Shown: positions 1-7,358 of the stretch, one piece after another
Layout of the letters: the number at the start of each line of letters is the position of its first letter
Numbering within the stretch: the first letter of the stretch is position 1
DNA from: Darwinibacter acetoxidans_A
GTDB lineage: Bacteria; Bacillota; Limnochordia; Darwinibacteriales; Darwinibacteriaceae
Assembly (NCBI GenBank): GCA_041936745.1
Contig: JBHGWS010000043.1
Coordinates: 1-19,181 of the forward strand
Length of the DNA: 19,181 bases
Direction: 5' to 3'
The notes under the pieces: generated by a model
The model's database searches: none
What the model was told of the DNA's origin: nothing
What the model saw: only the letters and a program-made list of their open reading frames with translations
Position numbers and translations under genes: made by a program

Positions 1-97
1 AACAGATAATTGCCAAACCAATCAACGCCGCTTTGTTTTTCTTAAACTTCCGCCAAGCCCGCCTGTAATCATCAGAAGATCGCTCTTGGTGCGCCAC
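1..97 (-). CDS. Peptide ABC transporter permease, DppC/OppC-like (partial, N-terminus only)
   Basis: Only the first 32 codons are in the window; the rest lies beyond position 1. The frame opens at a GTG at 97, ten nucleotides after an AGGAGG at 107-112, which itself overlaps the end of the upstream permease gene. The translated start has a short polar N-terminus followed by WRKFKKNKAALIGLAII. This is the typical entry of DppC/OppC permeases: a basic cytoplasmic stretch and then the first membrane helix. Its place right behind a DppB-like gene, with 14 nt between them, matches the usual SBP-B-C order. The product would pair with the DppB-like protein to form the membrane channel. Identity as a DppC-type permease is fairly secure from context plus this motif, but nothing can be said about its EAA loop. 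Confidence 0.8.
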   Translation of the reverse strand, partial: MAHQERSSDDYRRAWRKFKKNKAALIGLAIIC

Positions 98-111
98 GCC
101 TACCCCACCTC

Positions 112-1053
112 CTAATTGTATTTAATTCTCGGATCTATAAACGTATATAAAATGTCAACACACAAATTGACCATAATCAAAAGAAACGCCACCATAAAAG
201 TTACGCCTTGGATTACAGCAAAGTCCCGCCTTAAAACCGCCTGCACGGCGAAACGGCCCACGCCCGGCCAGGCAAAAACCGTTTCTGTTAAAAACGAGCC
301 GCCCAGCAAAACACCCATCTGGAGGCCGACATTTGTCAAAACAGGCAGCATAGCGTTTTTTAAAGCGTGCTTGTATAAAACAACCCTGTTCGTCAAGCCC
401 TTCGCATGTGCCGTCCGGACATAATCCTGGCTTAAAACTTCCAGCATGCTGGAGCGGACCAGCCTGGTGGTGCTGGCCATCATTGTGGCCCCTAAACTGA
501 TTGCGGGCAGGAGAATGTGCTTAATACCCTGCAGAGTCCAAATAGGGCCGCCTCTGCCGGTCAACGGCAGCCAACCGAGCTGTAAGGAGAAAATATACAT
601 AAGAAGTATCCCTAACCAAAAGACGGGTGTGGAAATCCCTATTAAAGAAAAAATGGTGGAAAAAACATCGATTACCGAATGCCGGTGCGTTGCGGAGAGG
701 ATACCTAAGGGAATTGCGACCAAAGTCCCGAACAAAAGAGCCGTCACGGCCAATTCCACTGTGGCGGGAAATCTTTCTTTAAACAGTTCAAAAACGTTCT
801 CCTTGTAGTAAATAGAACTGCCGAAATCAAATTTAATCAGGTTGGCCAAAAAGTTTTTGTACTGCACTAAAATTGGATCGTTCAATCCCAAAACCTCTCG
901 CAGTGCTGCCACATCCTCGGGAGTTGCTTCCAAGCCCAGCATCGTCTGAACCGGATCCCCGGGGATAAAGTGGATCAACAAAAAAACAATTGTAGCAACG
1001 GCCAACAGCGTCGGTATTAAATGCAGTAAACGCCTCATAATATATCTAATCAA
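112..1053 (-). CDS. Peptide ABC transporter permease, DppB/OppB-like
   Basis: Inner-membrane permease of a dipeptide/oligopeptide-type importer. The protein has the family start (IRYIMRRLLHLIPTLLAV), the HFIPGDP motif after the first helix, and about six hydrophobic helices. It also has the cytoplasmic EAA loop that docks the ATPase (DYVRTAHAKGLTNRVVLYKH, then ALKNAMLPV) and the C-terminal IDPRIKY ending, all typical of DppB. I chose the TTG at 1053: AAGGGG lies nine nucleotides upstream and the product then starts like its paralogue at 8207-9163 (MLQYITRRL). Upstream in-frame starts at 1074 (ATG) and 1077 (TTG) have no clear ribosome binding site. The TTG start gives about 313 residues, normal for the family. 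Upstream are two tandem binding-protein genes, downstream a DppC-like gene. The ligand cannot be read from the sequence. Confidence 0.9.
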   Translation of the reverse strand: MIRYIMRRLLHLIPTLLAVATIVFLLIHFIPGDPVQTMLGLEATPEDVAALREVLGLNDPILVQYKNFLANLIKFDFGSSIYYKENVFELFKERFPATVELAVTALLFGTLVAIPLGILSATHRHSVIDVFSTIFSLIGISTPVFWLGILLMYIFSLQLGWLPLTGRGGPIWTLQGIKHILLPAISLGATMMASTTRLVRSSMLEVLSQDYVRTAHAKGLTNRVVLYKHALKNAMLPVLTNVGLQMGVLLGGSFLTETVFAWPGVGRFAVQAVLRRDFAVIQGVTFMVAFLLIMVNLCVDILYTFIDPRIKYN

Positions 1054-1081
1054 GGACTGCCACCCCTTCAACATCAATTAT

Positions 1082-1133
1082 CGGGTTGCCTTTTGGCAAA
1101 CCCGGTTTCGGAGAGGCGGGAAACCCCGCCTCT
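1082..1133 (-). promoter_or_regulatory. Two intercistronic hairpins between binding protein and permease
   Basis: Two stem-loops lie back to back. The first in transcript order spans 1112-1133 (9-bp stem AGAGGCGGG/CCCGCCTCT, 4-nt loop). The second spans 1082-1104 (CGGGTT and GCC pairing across a TTTT loop with one bulged base). Neither has a proper U-run on the minus-strand transcript, so they look like 3'-end protecting or partially terminating elements rather than a full terminator. Such structures downstream of a binding-protein gene commonly keep its mRNA more abundant than that of the permeases; that role here is inferred. Confidence 0.6.
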
Positions 1134-1143
1134 TTAGTTCCCA

Positions 1144-2706
1144 TTAGTTATCTATCCAAACATTAGTAAAAGAAGTCGCAATAAACCACATGCCGTTGGG
1201 AGCGGGTTTTAGACCGTGAACCTTATTATTAACCGCTATAACTACGTTCTGGTGGTATGCCGGGATATGAAGCAATTCCTCTTCTATAGCCCACCGCTGG
1301 GTTTTTTTATAAAGTTCTTCCCTTAATACGGGATCAGCTGACTCCCGGGCTTCTAAAATCCAGGGCACGGCTTTGTGATCACCCAGGCCTAAAATGGCCC
1401 CGCCCTGCGTGCCGGTTGGCGAAAACAGCCAGTGGAAAATGGCATCGGGATCAACTATCGTGGGCGTGGTACCGAGCATGTAAATACCCGGGTCGGTACT
1501 TTTTGTTGCCCAATCGAGATAAGCTGACCATTCGATAACTTCCATCTTGGCGTTAACGCCGATTTTTTGCAGATTAGTTGTGACAATTTCAGCTATTTTC
1601 ATCCGGATAGGATCTTCGTTAACCCTAAAGTAAACGGGTGTGTCCCTTTCCATAACCCCGTCAGCAATCAACTCATTAAACAATTCTTTTGCTTTGTCCC
1701 AATCTTTTTCGATGGCAATACTCTTCATGTAATCTAAATCCCTTGGCCACAATCCCGGTGCGACGGGCCCGTAAGCCCTGGTGCCCGTATCGTACTCAAA
1801 GATGCTTTCAACCATTTCGTCCACGTTTGTGGAATAATAAACCATCTGCCTAAAGCGGATATCATCGTAGGGTGGGCCGTATAGGCGAAAACCGATCCAA
1901 TAATAGTTCATACCTTCCGCATAAAGGACATCCACATCACGTGCTTTTTGAAATTGTGGAATTGTTTGGCTTAAAACATTTTCAACCGCATTGACTTCGC
2001 CGGTTAAAAGGGCCATTGAAGCGACAATACCATCAGGGATCGGCTTGAATATAACTTTATCCAAGTTAGGCCTTGTGAGCCAGTAATTTTCATTGCGCTT
2101 TAAAACAATCTGCTCATCGCGTTCCCAGCCGACAAATTCAAACGGCCCCGAGCCTACCGGGCTGCTGGCAAAATCAGCCCTATCCCCTAAATGTTTGGGG
2201 AGAATGTGCATGCGCGCCGCTTCAGGAAAAGGAGCAAAGGGATTGGAGAGGTGGAAAACCACCGTGTAATCATCGAGAGCCTCTATGCTTTCGATCATTT
2301 CAATTTTTGATCTTTTCTGGGTATCAGCAGCGGTCATGTTCAAAATTCTGTTAAAAGAAAAGAGCACATCTTCCGCCGTTAATTCGGTGCCATCGTGAAA
2401 CTTAACTCCTTCCCTCAGCTCGAAGGTCCAAGAGAGGTTATCCTCGCTGACATACCAATCAGTCGCGATATGAGGGATAAGGTTTAAATCTTCGTCAAAA
2501 GCTACTAACGTATCAAAGATTTGATCACAAATCCGATTCGATGCTAGATCGTTGGTAACACCGGGATCGAGAATATAAGCATCTTGAGCGGTAGCAATAA
2601 CTAAGGCTCCCCCGGATTTTGCACTGGCGGACACCCCGAAGCTAAAAGAAAAAATCAAGAGGAAACCTGTAATAAACCGAACCACAGACTGGTTTAACGT
2701 TCTCAT
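1144..2706 (-). CDS. Peptide ABC transporter substrate-binding protein (SBP_bac_5 family), tandem paralogue 1
   Basis: Extracytoplasmic solute receptor of the DppA/OppA class (family 5), 520 residues. A hydrophobic signal peptide ends near SASA (residues about 26-29), with no cysteine lipobox, so it is probably processed by signal peptidase I. After it come the family hallmarks: GGALVIAT, DAYILDPG, FDTLVAFDEDL, the W-F-LREGVKFHDG block, LTAEDVLFSFNRI, and PVGSGPFEF in the first lobe. The C-terminus has the usual PAYHQNVVIAV segment. It is roughly three quarters identical by eye to the gene immediately upstream (2936-4501), pointing to a tandem duplication followed by divergence. The ATG at 2706 follows AAGGCGG by a short gap. 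It is 229 nt from its paralogue; I see no convincing promoter there, so it is probably co-transcribed. The ligand is unknown. Confidence 0.93.
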   Translation of the reverse strand: MRTLNQSVVRFITGFLLIFSFSFGVSASAKSGGALVIATAQDAYILDPGVTNDLASNRICDQIFDTLVAFDEDLNLIPHIATDWYVSEDNLSWTFELREGVKFHDGTELTAEDVLFSFNRILNMTAADTQKRSKIEMIESIEALDDYTVVFHLSNPFAPFPEAARMHILPKHLGDRADFASSPVGSGPFEFVGWERDEQIVLKRNENYWLTRPNLDKVIFKPIPDGIVASMALLTGEVNAVENVLSQTIPQFQKARDVDVLYAEGMNYYWIGFRLYGPPYDDIRFRQMVYYSTNVDEMVESIFEYDTGTRAYGPVAPGLWPRDLDYMKSIAIEKDWDKAKELFNELIADGVMERDTPVYFRVNEDPIRMKIAEIVTTNLQKIGVNAKMEVIEWSAYLDWATKSTDPGIYMLGTTPTIVDPDAIFHWLFSPTGTQGGAILGLGDHKAVPWILEARESADPVLREELYKKTQRWAIEEELLHIPAYHQNVVIAVNNKVHGLKPAPNGMWFIATSFTNVWIDN

Positions 2707-2901
2707 TAGTTTTCCGCCTTTCTAAATGAAATGAATAGTTGTCGGTTGATTCCTCAATTTGTCCCTACTCCCGCCTACCCCCCTTATTATCATCATATTC
2801 ACACTAGGTTCCGCTGCATAGGCTCCTGTGTTCAAAACTTGTCAGGCTGGCGGCGGACCGATAGAAAATTCGTCGGCGCCGGTTTTTAACCTGTGTTGGG
2901 A

Positions 2902-2924
2902 ATGGGGAGAGGGAAATTCCCCAT
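2902..2924 (-). promoter_or_regulatory. Hairpin just after the upstream binding-protein gene
   Basis: A 7-bp stem (ATGGGGA/TCCCCAT) closes a 9-nt loop about a dozen nucleotides after the stop of the binding-protein gene at 2936; further GGG/CCC pairing is possible beyond one mismatch. The transcript has no U-tract after it. It probably stabilises the 3' end or causes partial termination before the second binding-protein gene. The rest of 2707-2901 shows no clear promoter or gene. Confidence 0.45.
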
Positions 2925-2935
2925 CCCTTTGATGT

Positions 2936-4501
2936 TTACTCATCCAGCCAGACATTGGTAAACGATGTTACGATAAACCACTGGCCGTTGGGGGCCGGTT
3001 TCAGCCCGCGCACGTTATTGCGCACGGCGATGACTACATTTTGATGATAGGCGGGAATTTGTTGGACATTTTCTATCAGCGCCCAACGCTGAATGCGCCT
3101 GTAAAGCTCTTCCCTTACTTGGTGATCGGCCGATTCCCTCGCTTCTATAATCCAAGCGTCCGCTTCGTGTTCCTCCAAGGCATCAATAATGCCGGCATGG
3201 TGTGCCTCAGTGGAATAGAGCCAGTGGAAAACCGCGTCCGGATCCACAATTGACGGAGTCGTCCCCAGCATGTACATACCGGGTATCCTGCTTCGCAAAA
3301 CCCAGTCCAGGTAGGCGGACCATTCAATAATCTCCATTTTTGCATTGACGCCGATCTGCTGCAGATTTGTCGTTACAATCTCCGCAATCTTGATTCTGAT
3401 GGGATCCTCGTTTACTCTGAAATAAATTGGGGTGTCCTTCTCCATTACACCGTCTTTCACCAGCTCCGCAAACAATTCTTTAGCCCGCTCTTTATCTTCC
3501 TTGAGAGCGGCTGCTTTCATGTATTCCAAATCGCGCGGCCAAAGCCCCGGTGCGGCTGCACTGTAAGCTCTGGTGCCCGTATCTTGTTCGAAGACACTCT
3601 CAATCATCTGATCCATGTCCGTTGAATGATAAACCATTTTTCGGAAGCGGAGGTCGTTATAAGGTGCTTCAGTCTGCCTGAAACCGATCCAAAAATAGTT
3701 CATCCCTTCCGCGTAAAGAACATCAGTTGTCGGCGAATTTTTCAGCCGGGGAATGGTTTGGCTGAGGATGTTTTCCACCACATCAACTTCGCCAGTTAAA
3801 AGAGCCATGGAAGCAACGACGCCGTCCGGAATCGGCTTAAAGACTACCTTTTCCAAGTTTGGCCTGGTCAACCAGTAGTCTTCATTCCTGACCAAAGTTA
3901 CAGCTTCATCCCGCTGCCAGCTGGCAAACTTAAACGGCCCCGAGCCCACAGGGTGGCTGGCAAACTCATCGTCAACGGCCAGATGTTTCGGCACGATATG
4001 CATGCGCACTGCTTCCGGGAAAGGCCCGAAGGGGGCTTTTAAGTGGAAAACTACCGTGTAGTCATCCAAAGCCTCGACACTTTCAATCATTTCAATCTTA
4101 GATCTCTTCTGTGAATCCGCGTCGGGCACAGCCAAAATTCTTTGGAAAGAAAAAACAACATCTTCCGCAGTCAGGGGCACCCCGTCGTGGAATTTCACAT
4201 CGTCTCTTAGTTCAAAGGTCCAGGAGAGATTATCATCGCTTACATACCAAGAGGTTGCAATGTGAGGAATTAAGTCGAGATTTTCATCGAAAGCAACCAG
4301 AGTATCAAAAATCTGATCGCAAATCGCATTGGAAGGCAGATCATTGGTTCTGCCCGGATCTAGGATATAGGCATCTTTTTCGGTAGCGATAATTAAAGTT
4401 CCACCGGACTTTGGCTCTGCCAAAACAGCGGAGTTAAGCACAAAGGCGGCAAACAAAGTAACAAGCAATAGAACACTAAAGCGTCTAAATTTACTCTCCA
4501 T
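2936..4501 (-). CDS. Peptide ABC transporter substrate-binding protein (SBP_bac_5 family), tandem paralogue 2
   Basis: First gene of the left-hand transport operon, 521 residues. The N-terminal hydrophobic segment ends at VLA before EPKSGG, a signal peptidase I site with no lipobox cysteine. The mature protein carries the family 5 hallmarks: GGTLIIAT, DAYILDPG, FDTLVAFDENL, FHDG, LTAEDVVFSFQRI, PVGSGPFKF, and a C-terminal PAYHQNVVIAV. It is highly similar to the next gene downstream, with divergence concentrated in the final third, so the two receptors may bind related but different ligands and feed one permease pair. The ATG at 4501 follows AAGAGGTG by eight nucleotides. A promoter at 4599-4626, overlapped by a candidate GntR operator, lies about 100 nt upstream, so this gene is probably the regulated entry point of the operon. 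Confidence 0.93.
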   Translation of the reverse strand: MESKFRRFSVLLLVTLFAAFVLNSAVLAEPKSGGTLIIATEKDAYILDPGRTNDLPSNAICDQIFDTLVAFDENLDLIPHIATSWYVSDDNLSWTFELRDDVKFHDGVPLTAEDVVFSFQRILAVPDADSQKRSKIEMIESVEALDDYTVVFHLKAPFGPFPEAVRMHIVPKHLAVDDEFASHPVGSGPFKFASWQRDEAVTLVRNEDYWLTRPNLEKVVFKPIPDGVVASMALLTGEVDVVENILSQTIPRLKNSPTTDVLYAEGMNYFWIGFRQTEAPYNDLRFRKMVYHSTDMDQMIESVFEQDTGTRAYSAAAPGLWPRDLEYMKAAALKEDKERAKELFAELVKDGVMEKDTPIYFRVNEDPIRIKIAEIVTTNLQQIGVNAKMEIIEWSAYLDWVLRSRIPGMYMLGTTPSIVDPDAVFHWLYSTEAHHAGIIDALEEHEADAWIIEARESADHQVREELYRRIQRWALIENVQQIPAYHQNVVIAVRNNVRGLKPAPNGQWFIVTSFTNVWLDE

Positions 4502-4594
4502 TAATGCTTCACCTCTTAAAAATTATCGTTTGATAAAATACTTTGCAGCCTACTAAAGTTAAAGAGTACCCCCCTTTCCACATCCCAATGTTAT

Positions 4595-4607
4595 AATGTT
4601 TATACAT
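4595..4607. promoter_or_regulatory. Candidate GntR/HutC operator (left operon)
   Basis: AATGTTTATACAT contains the half-sites ATGT and ACAT around a TA core and differs at one base from the perfect palindrome at 15256-15269. It overlaps the -10 element of the promoter driving the left binding-protein operon and lies about 200 nt from the end of the GntR gene. Occlusion of RNA polymerase by the regulator is the inferred mechanism. Confidence 0.55.
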
Positions 4608-4626
4608 ATTCGGCGGCATTTAGCAA
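4599..4626 (-). promoter_or_regulatory. Sigma-70-type promoter of the left binding-protein operon
   Basis: On the minus strand a -35 TTGCTA (4621-4626) and a -10 TATAAA (4599-4604) are separated by 16 bp. This would give a leader of roughly 90 nt before the ATG at 4501. The whole non-coding interval 4502-4806 is 305 nt: besides this promoter and its operator it holds the terminator of the GntR gene and a run of eight Gs at 4706-4713. No supportable gene lies there. Confidence 0.55.
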
Positions 4627-4763
4627 AGTTCCTGCTTCTTTCAGTATTTGTTTTGGCGATTTTGCCGAAAATCCTTAAACAAACAAAAGACCCGGCAATT
4701 TTTTCGGGGGGGGAAATAAGGTGTGGGAGGCTATTCAAGGCCAATCTAAAAAGTTTATCTCAC

Positions 4764-4796
4764 AGAAAAACAAGACCGCCCGGGAAATTCCCGGGC
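4764..4796 (-). terminator. Intrinsic terminator of the GntR gene
   Basis: A GC-rich inverted repeat at 4778-4796 (GCCCGGGA pairing with TCCCGGGC around a 3-nt loop) begins 11 nt after the GntR stop codon. It is followed on the transcript by a T-rich stretch ending in TTTTT. This separates the regulator from the downstream binding-protein operon, which then needs its own promoter. Confidence 0.75.
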
Positions 4797-4806
4797 AGCC
4801 TCGTTT

Positions 4807-5523
4807 TTAAATCGACAGCCAAACTTGATAAGCCCAAAGATCGGAACGTACATAATAATTAGAAAATTCCAAGCAGCGGTTTTTTAGGTCAAAACTGCGG
4901 CGGCTGACCCGAAGAAGAGGCGCCCCCTGCTCTATCCGCAGGTATTCTCCAATCTCTTCATCTGCACTGATCGCCACAATTTCTTCCCGTGCTTTGCCTA
5001 AAAAGATTTTGAATTCGTCATTGATCACATCACGCAGGGAAAAGAAGTCGTTCTGCCCCAAGAATTTATCCTTTGCAAAGACACTGCCGGGCAGATGGTG
5101 TTTCATATAAGCTACAGGTTCATCTGCCAAAAGCCTCAGTCTTATGATTTGAATAACCTGCTCTTTTGGGGCGAGTTGCAGAGCCGCGCGGCATTTTTCT
5201 GAAGGGTCTACCAGCTCTACACTGAGAGTCCGACTGCCGATGCGGTCCCAATCGGACCGGTAGGCATAGCCAAAGCCCGACAGCTTGTTCCAGGCTCCCG
5301 CCGGCTTGGGGCTGGTGACAAAGGTCCCTTTCCCCGGATAGCGGGCAATGTGCCCTTCCTGTTCTAAAAGGCCCAGTGCCTCCCGCACAGTTGTCCTGCT
5401 GACGCCGTAGATTGAAGCAAGCCTGTTTTCCGGCGGCAGCTGGTCTCCCAGCTTTAACTCTTTTTCTAGAATTTTCTTGTAAATATCACTGAAAATCTGA
5501 TCCTTAAAGGATTTCTTTAGCAT
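4807..5523 (-). CDS. GntR-family transcriptional regulator, HutC subfamily (UTRA domain)
   Basis: 238-residue cytoplasmic DNA-binding regulator. Residues about 1-72 form the GntR winged helix-turn-helix, with the signatures LKLGDQLPPENRLASIYGVS, RTTVREALGLLEQEG and YPGKGTFV. Residues about 95-235 form a UTRA ligand-binding domain, with the blocks IQIIRLRLLADEPVAYMKHH, a central acidic LGKAREEIVAISADEEIGE segment, and the terminal FSNYYVRSDLWAYQV. This domain order defines the HutC subfamily, whose members usually repress uptake and catabolic operons and release DNA on binding a pathway metabolite. The ATG at 5523 has AAGGGG seven nucleotides upstream. It stands alone, with a terminator on each side and two matching palindromes over nearby promoters (4595-4607 and 15256-15269), so it is the likely local controller. 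No copy of that palindrome is visible over its own start. Confidence 0.92.
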   Translation of the reverse strand: MLKKSFKDQIFSDIYKKILEKELKLGDQLPPENRLASIYGVSRTTVREALGLLEQEGHIARYPGKGTFVTSPKPAGAWNKLSGFGYAYRSDWDRIGSRTLSVELVDPSEKCRAALQLAPKEQVIQIIRLRLLADEPVAYMKHHLPGSVFAKDKFLGQNDFFSLRDVINDEFKIFLGKAREEIVAISADEEIGEYLRIEQGAPLLRVSRRSFDLKNRCLEFSNYYVRSDLWAYQVWLSI

Positions 5524-5669
5524 TCTCCACCCCTTCCGTTGATTACAAGAAAGGATCGATTATTTGTCTTTCTCTTACAAAAAAATAGAAACCAAGCAAC
5601 ATATATTAGCGGCTGTCATTCATATTAATATTATATCATAACAATGATTGTAAAGAAAGGTGACCGAAA

Positions 5670-5698
5670 GATCGGCGCGGTGGCACCGCGCCGAGATC
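5670..5698 (-). terminator. Terminator after the creatininase gene
   Basis: A 10-bp stem TCGGCGCGGT/ACCGCGCCGA (5672-5681 and 5685-5694) with a 3-nt loop, extended by AGA/TCT across a small bulge, sits about 22 nt after the stop at 5720. It is followed on the transcript by a T-rich but interrupted stretch. It probably ends the central operon before the GntR gene. Confidence 0.65.
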
Positions 5699-5719
5699 TA
5701 GCAAGTTATTTACCGCAAA

Positions 5720-6508
5720 TTAATCGATAATTGGATCGATGGTCTTAAAGATTTCTACAAACTCCACGCCTTTTTCAATAATATTGTCAATTATTTTCTT
5801 GCCCGCTTCCGCGCTGGCGATGGAGACATCACCTAAGACTCCGTTAGGTGTCACTTCTTTCATGTCACAGTAGATGTGGCCCACAACATCACCCAAGGGT
5901 ACCCCTGTCAAACCTTGTAAAGACAGGCCCTCAAATTCTCTCGGGTTGCCTGCCTCTGCCAAATCAAGGCGGACATCCTCCGGATAGAGGTGTAGGGCAA
6001 TGGAGGTTAAGGGATCGCTGCCGTGGCCGATGGGTGGGTTAGGCATATCGTAAACTTCTGCTAAAAACTGGGGCGAAAACAGGCGCAGAGGTTCAATGCA
6101 GCCGACCCTAATGCCCCATTCGTGCCTGATATCCCTGGCTACTTGTTCGATGATCGGCATATTGCCGTTATGGCCGCAGACAAAAACCAGGCGGGTTAAG
6201 CCGTGTTCCAAAAGGCTTCTGGCAATGTCATTTAGAACCGCCCGGAGGGTTTCCGGATCGAGCGAGATGCAGCCGGGAAAGCCCCTGTAGACATCTGAAT
6301 AGCCGTAAGGGAGTATTGGTACAACAACCGAATCGGTTCTTTCCGCAATTTTCTCGGAGACGATGTCAGTAAGCCTGTAATCACCCATGGGTGTCTGGGG
6401 GCCGTGTTCTTCGATTGAAGCATTCGGTATTAAAACAACGGGATTTTCCGCGAACTTTTCTGCAACTTCCTTACAAGTCATAGAAGATAACCGTACTTTT
6501 TTCATCAT
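5720..6508 (-). CDS. Creatininase-family amidohydrolase (paralogue A)
   Basis: Cytoplasmic metal-dependent hydrolase of the creatininase fold, about 262 residues, usual length. Family members open cyclic amides or hydrolyse related amide and lactone-type substrates with a two-metal centre. Visible ligands are E33 and H35 in EEHGPQ, D43 in MGDY, H113 in CGHNGN, and H162 in GHGSDPLTS. The last motif normally reads H-A/G-G-E, but here the fourth position is Asp (D165) instead of Glu, a conservative but unusual change at a metal-ligand position. The ATG at 6508 is chosen because GAGG lies six nucleotides upstream; the longer frame to 6583 overlaps the RraA gene and has no support. It follows an RraA-like gene, as does its paralogue at 12101. 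The substrate is unknown; creatinine itself should not be assumed. Confidence 0.88.
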   Translation of the reverse strand: MMKKVRLSSMTCKEVAEKFAENPVVLIPNASIEEHGPQTPMGDYRLTDIVSEKIAERTDSVVVPILPYGYSDVYRGFPGCISLDPETLRAVLNDIARSLLEHGLTRLVFVCGHNGNMPIIEQVARDIRHEWGIRVGCIEPLRLFSPQFLAEVYDMPNPPIGHGSDPLTSIALHLYPEDVRLDLAEAGNPREFEGLSLQGLTGVPLGDVVGHIYCDMKEVTPNGVLGDVSIASAEAGKKIIDNIIEKGVEFVEIFKTIDPIID

Positions 6509-6539
6509 TACTGTCCTCTCTTTTTGTAATGAGGCACCT

Positions 6540-6559
6540 CCCCGCTGATCACAGCGGGG
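6540..6559 (-). promoter_or_regulatory. Intercistronic hairpin between RraA-like and creatininase genes
   Basis: A perfect 8-bp stem (CCCCGCTG/CAGCGGGG) with a 4-nt loop lies 10 nt after the RraA stop and about 30 nt before the creatininase start. No U-run follows, so it is more likely an mRNA stability or processing element than a terminator. Confidence 0.55.
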
Positions 6560-6569
6560 ACTGCTCTTT

Positions 6570-7268
6570 TTACTTTTCGTCAACTGTCCGCCGGGCTAAA
6601 ATAGCTTTAACGGTGTCGCTTAAGATCATTTCTTTGGTGGCTTCAATCTGTTTTTGCCAGCCTTCTTCTTTAATGACACGGTTTTTTACTGCTTCAATCA
6701 CAGCTGCGATGTAGTCTTTAGGGACAATTACAACGCCGTCTGGATCAGCCACCACAATATCCCCCGGGGAAACAATAACTCTGCCAAAGGGCATGGGGTA
6801 GCCTAAATCACCCGGCGGCACATCCATACAGGGTGCCGTGGGCAGATGGCCGGTGCAGTAAACGGGAAATTTAATCTCTTTAATTTCCTCCAAATCCCGC
6901 ACCTGCCCGTCCGTAACTAAACCGGCAACCTGTCTTTTTTGGGCCATGAGGCTCATAATGCCGCCCCAGAAAGAAAACTGCTCAGAGCGGACTCCCGCAA
7001 CGACTATCACGTCACCGGGCTTGGCCACTTCAATGGCTTTCAAAGCTAAAAGCTCATCACCCGGCGTTGCATGGACAGGTAAAGCGGGCCCTACAATTCT
7101 GGGGCACTCCGCATACAAAGGTTTTACCTCTGTAGGCAGAGTTTGCCTTTTTCGAAACGCGTCACTGATGCCTGCACAGGCGAAGTTAATCAATTCTTCG
7201 TATTGCTGCTTATCGGGGCGGTCAAAATCAGCCCTGATTCTGTATTCAGGCATAACTCGATCACTCAT
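6570..7268 (-). CDS. RraA-like protein (HMG/CHA aldolase / oxaloacetate decarboxylase family)
   Basis: About 232 residues of the RraA fold. In this family, enzymes cleave 4-hydroxy-4-methyl-2-oxoglutarate-type substrates or decarboxylate oxaloacetate, while others (RraA proper) bind RNase E. The enzymatic signature is present: VKPLY then IVGPALPV near residues 48-65, KPGDVIVVAG near 83-92, WGGIMSLMAQ near 101-110, and AGLVTDGQVRD at 115-125, where R124 and D125 match the substrate and metal-binding Arg-Asp pair of the aldolases. This makes an enzyme more likely than an RNase E inhibitor. The ATG at 7268 is preferred: AAGGAG is eight nucleotides upstream, whereas the GTG at 7277 overlaps that site. 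It is co-oriented with a permease gene before and a creatininase gene after. A frameshifted paralogue sits at 12952-13643. Confidence 0.87.
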   Translation of the reverse strand: MSDRVMPEYRIRADFDRPDKQQYEELINFACAGISDAFRKRQTLPTEVKPLYAECPRIVGPALPVHATPGDELLALKAIEVAKPGDVIVVAGVRSEQFSFWGGIMSLMAQKRQVAGLVTDGQVRDLEEIKEIKFPVYCTGHLPTAPCMDVPPGDLGYPMPFGRVIVSPGDIVVADPDGVVIVPKDYIAAVIEAVKNRVIKEEGWQKQIEATKEMILSDTVKAILARRTVDEK

Positions 7269-7311
7269 CACTATCACTCCTTATTCATTTAAAAGATCTT
7301 TATTTAAACCG

Positions 7312-7330
7312 GAGCCTCTGCCCAAGGCTC
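7312..7330 (-). promoter_or_regulatory. Intercistronic hairpin between permease and RraA-like gene
   Basis: A 6-bp stem GAGCCT/AGGCTC with a 7-nt loop in the 90-nt gap after the DppC-like gene. No U-tract follows and no promoter is evident, so transcription probably continues into the RraA-like gene. Confidence 0.35.
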
Positions 7331-7358
7331 GCTTGACAAAACCTATTGCAGGTCTTAT

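Noticed and set aside
4559..4744. Minus-strand 61-codon frame between the GntR gene and the binding-protein gene
   Set aside because: It spans the predicted promoter, has no ribosome site and no recognisable motif.
4596..4862. Plus-strand 88-codon frame with a hydrophobic N-terminus
   Set aside because: No ribosome binding site, it starts inside the operator/promoter of the opposite strand, crosses a terminator and overlaps the end of the GntR gene; no recognisable domain.
5583..5655. AT-rich region upstream of the GntR gene as an autoregulatory operator
   Set aside because: It has AT-rich near-palindromes and a possible TATAAT, but no GTATATAC-like core and no good -35 box.
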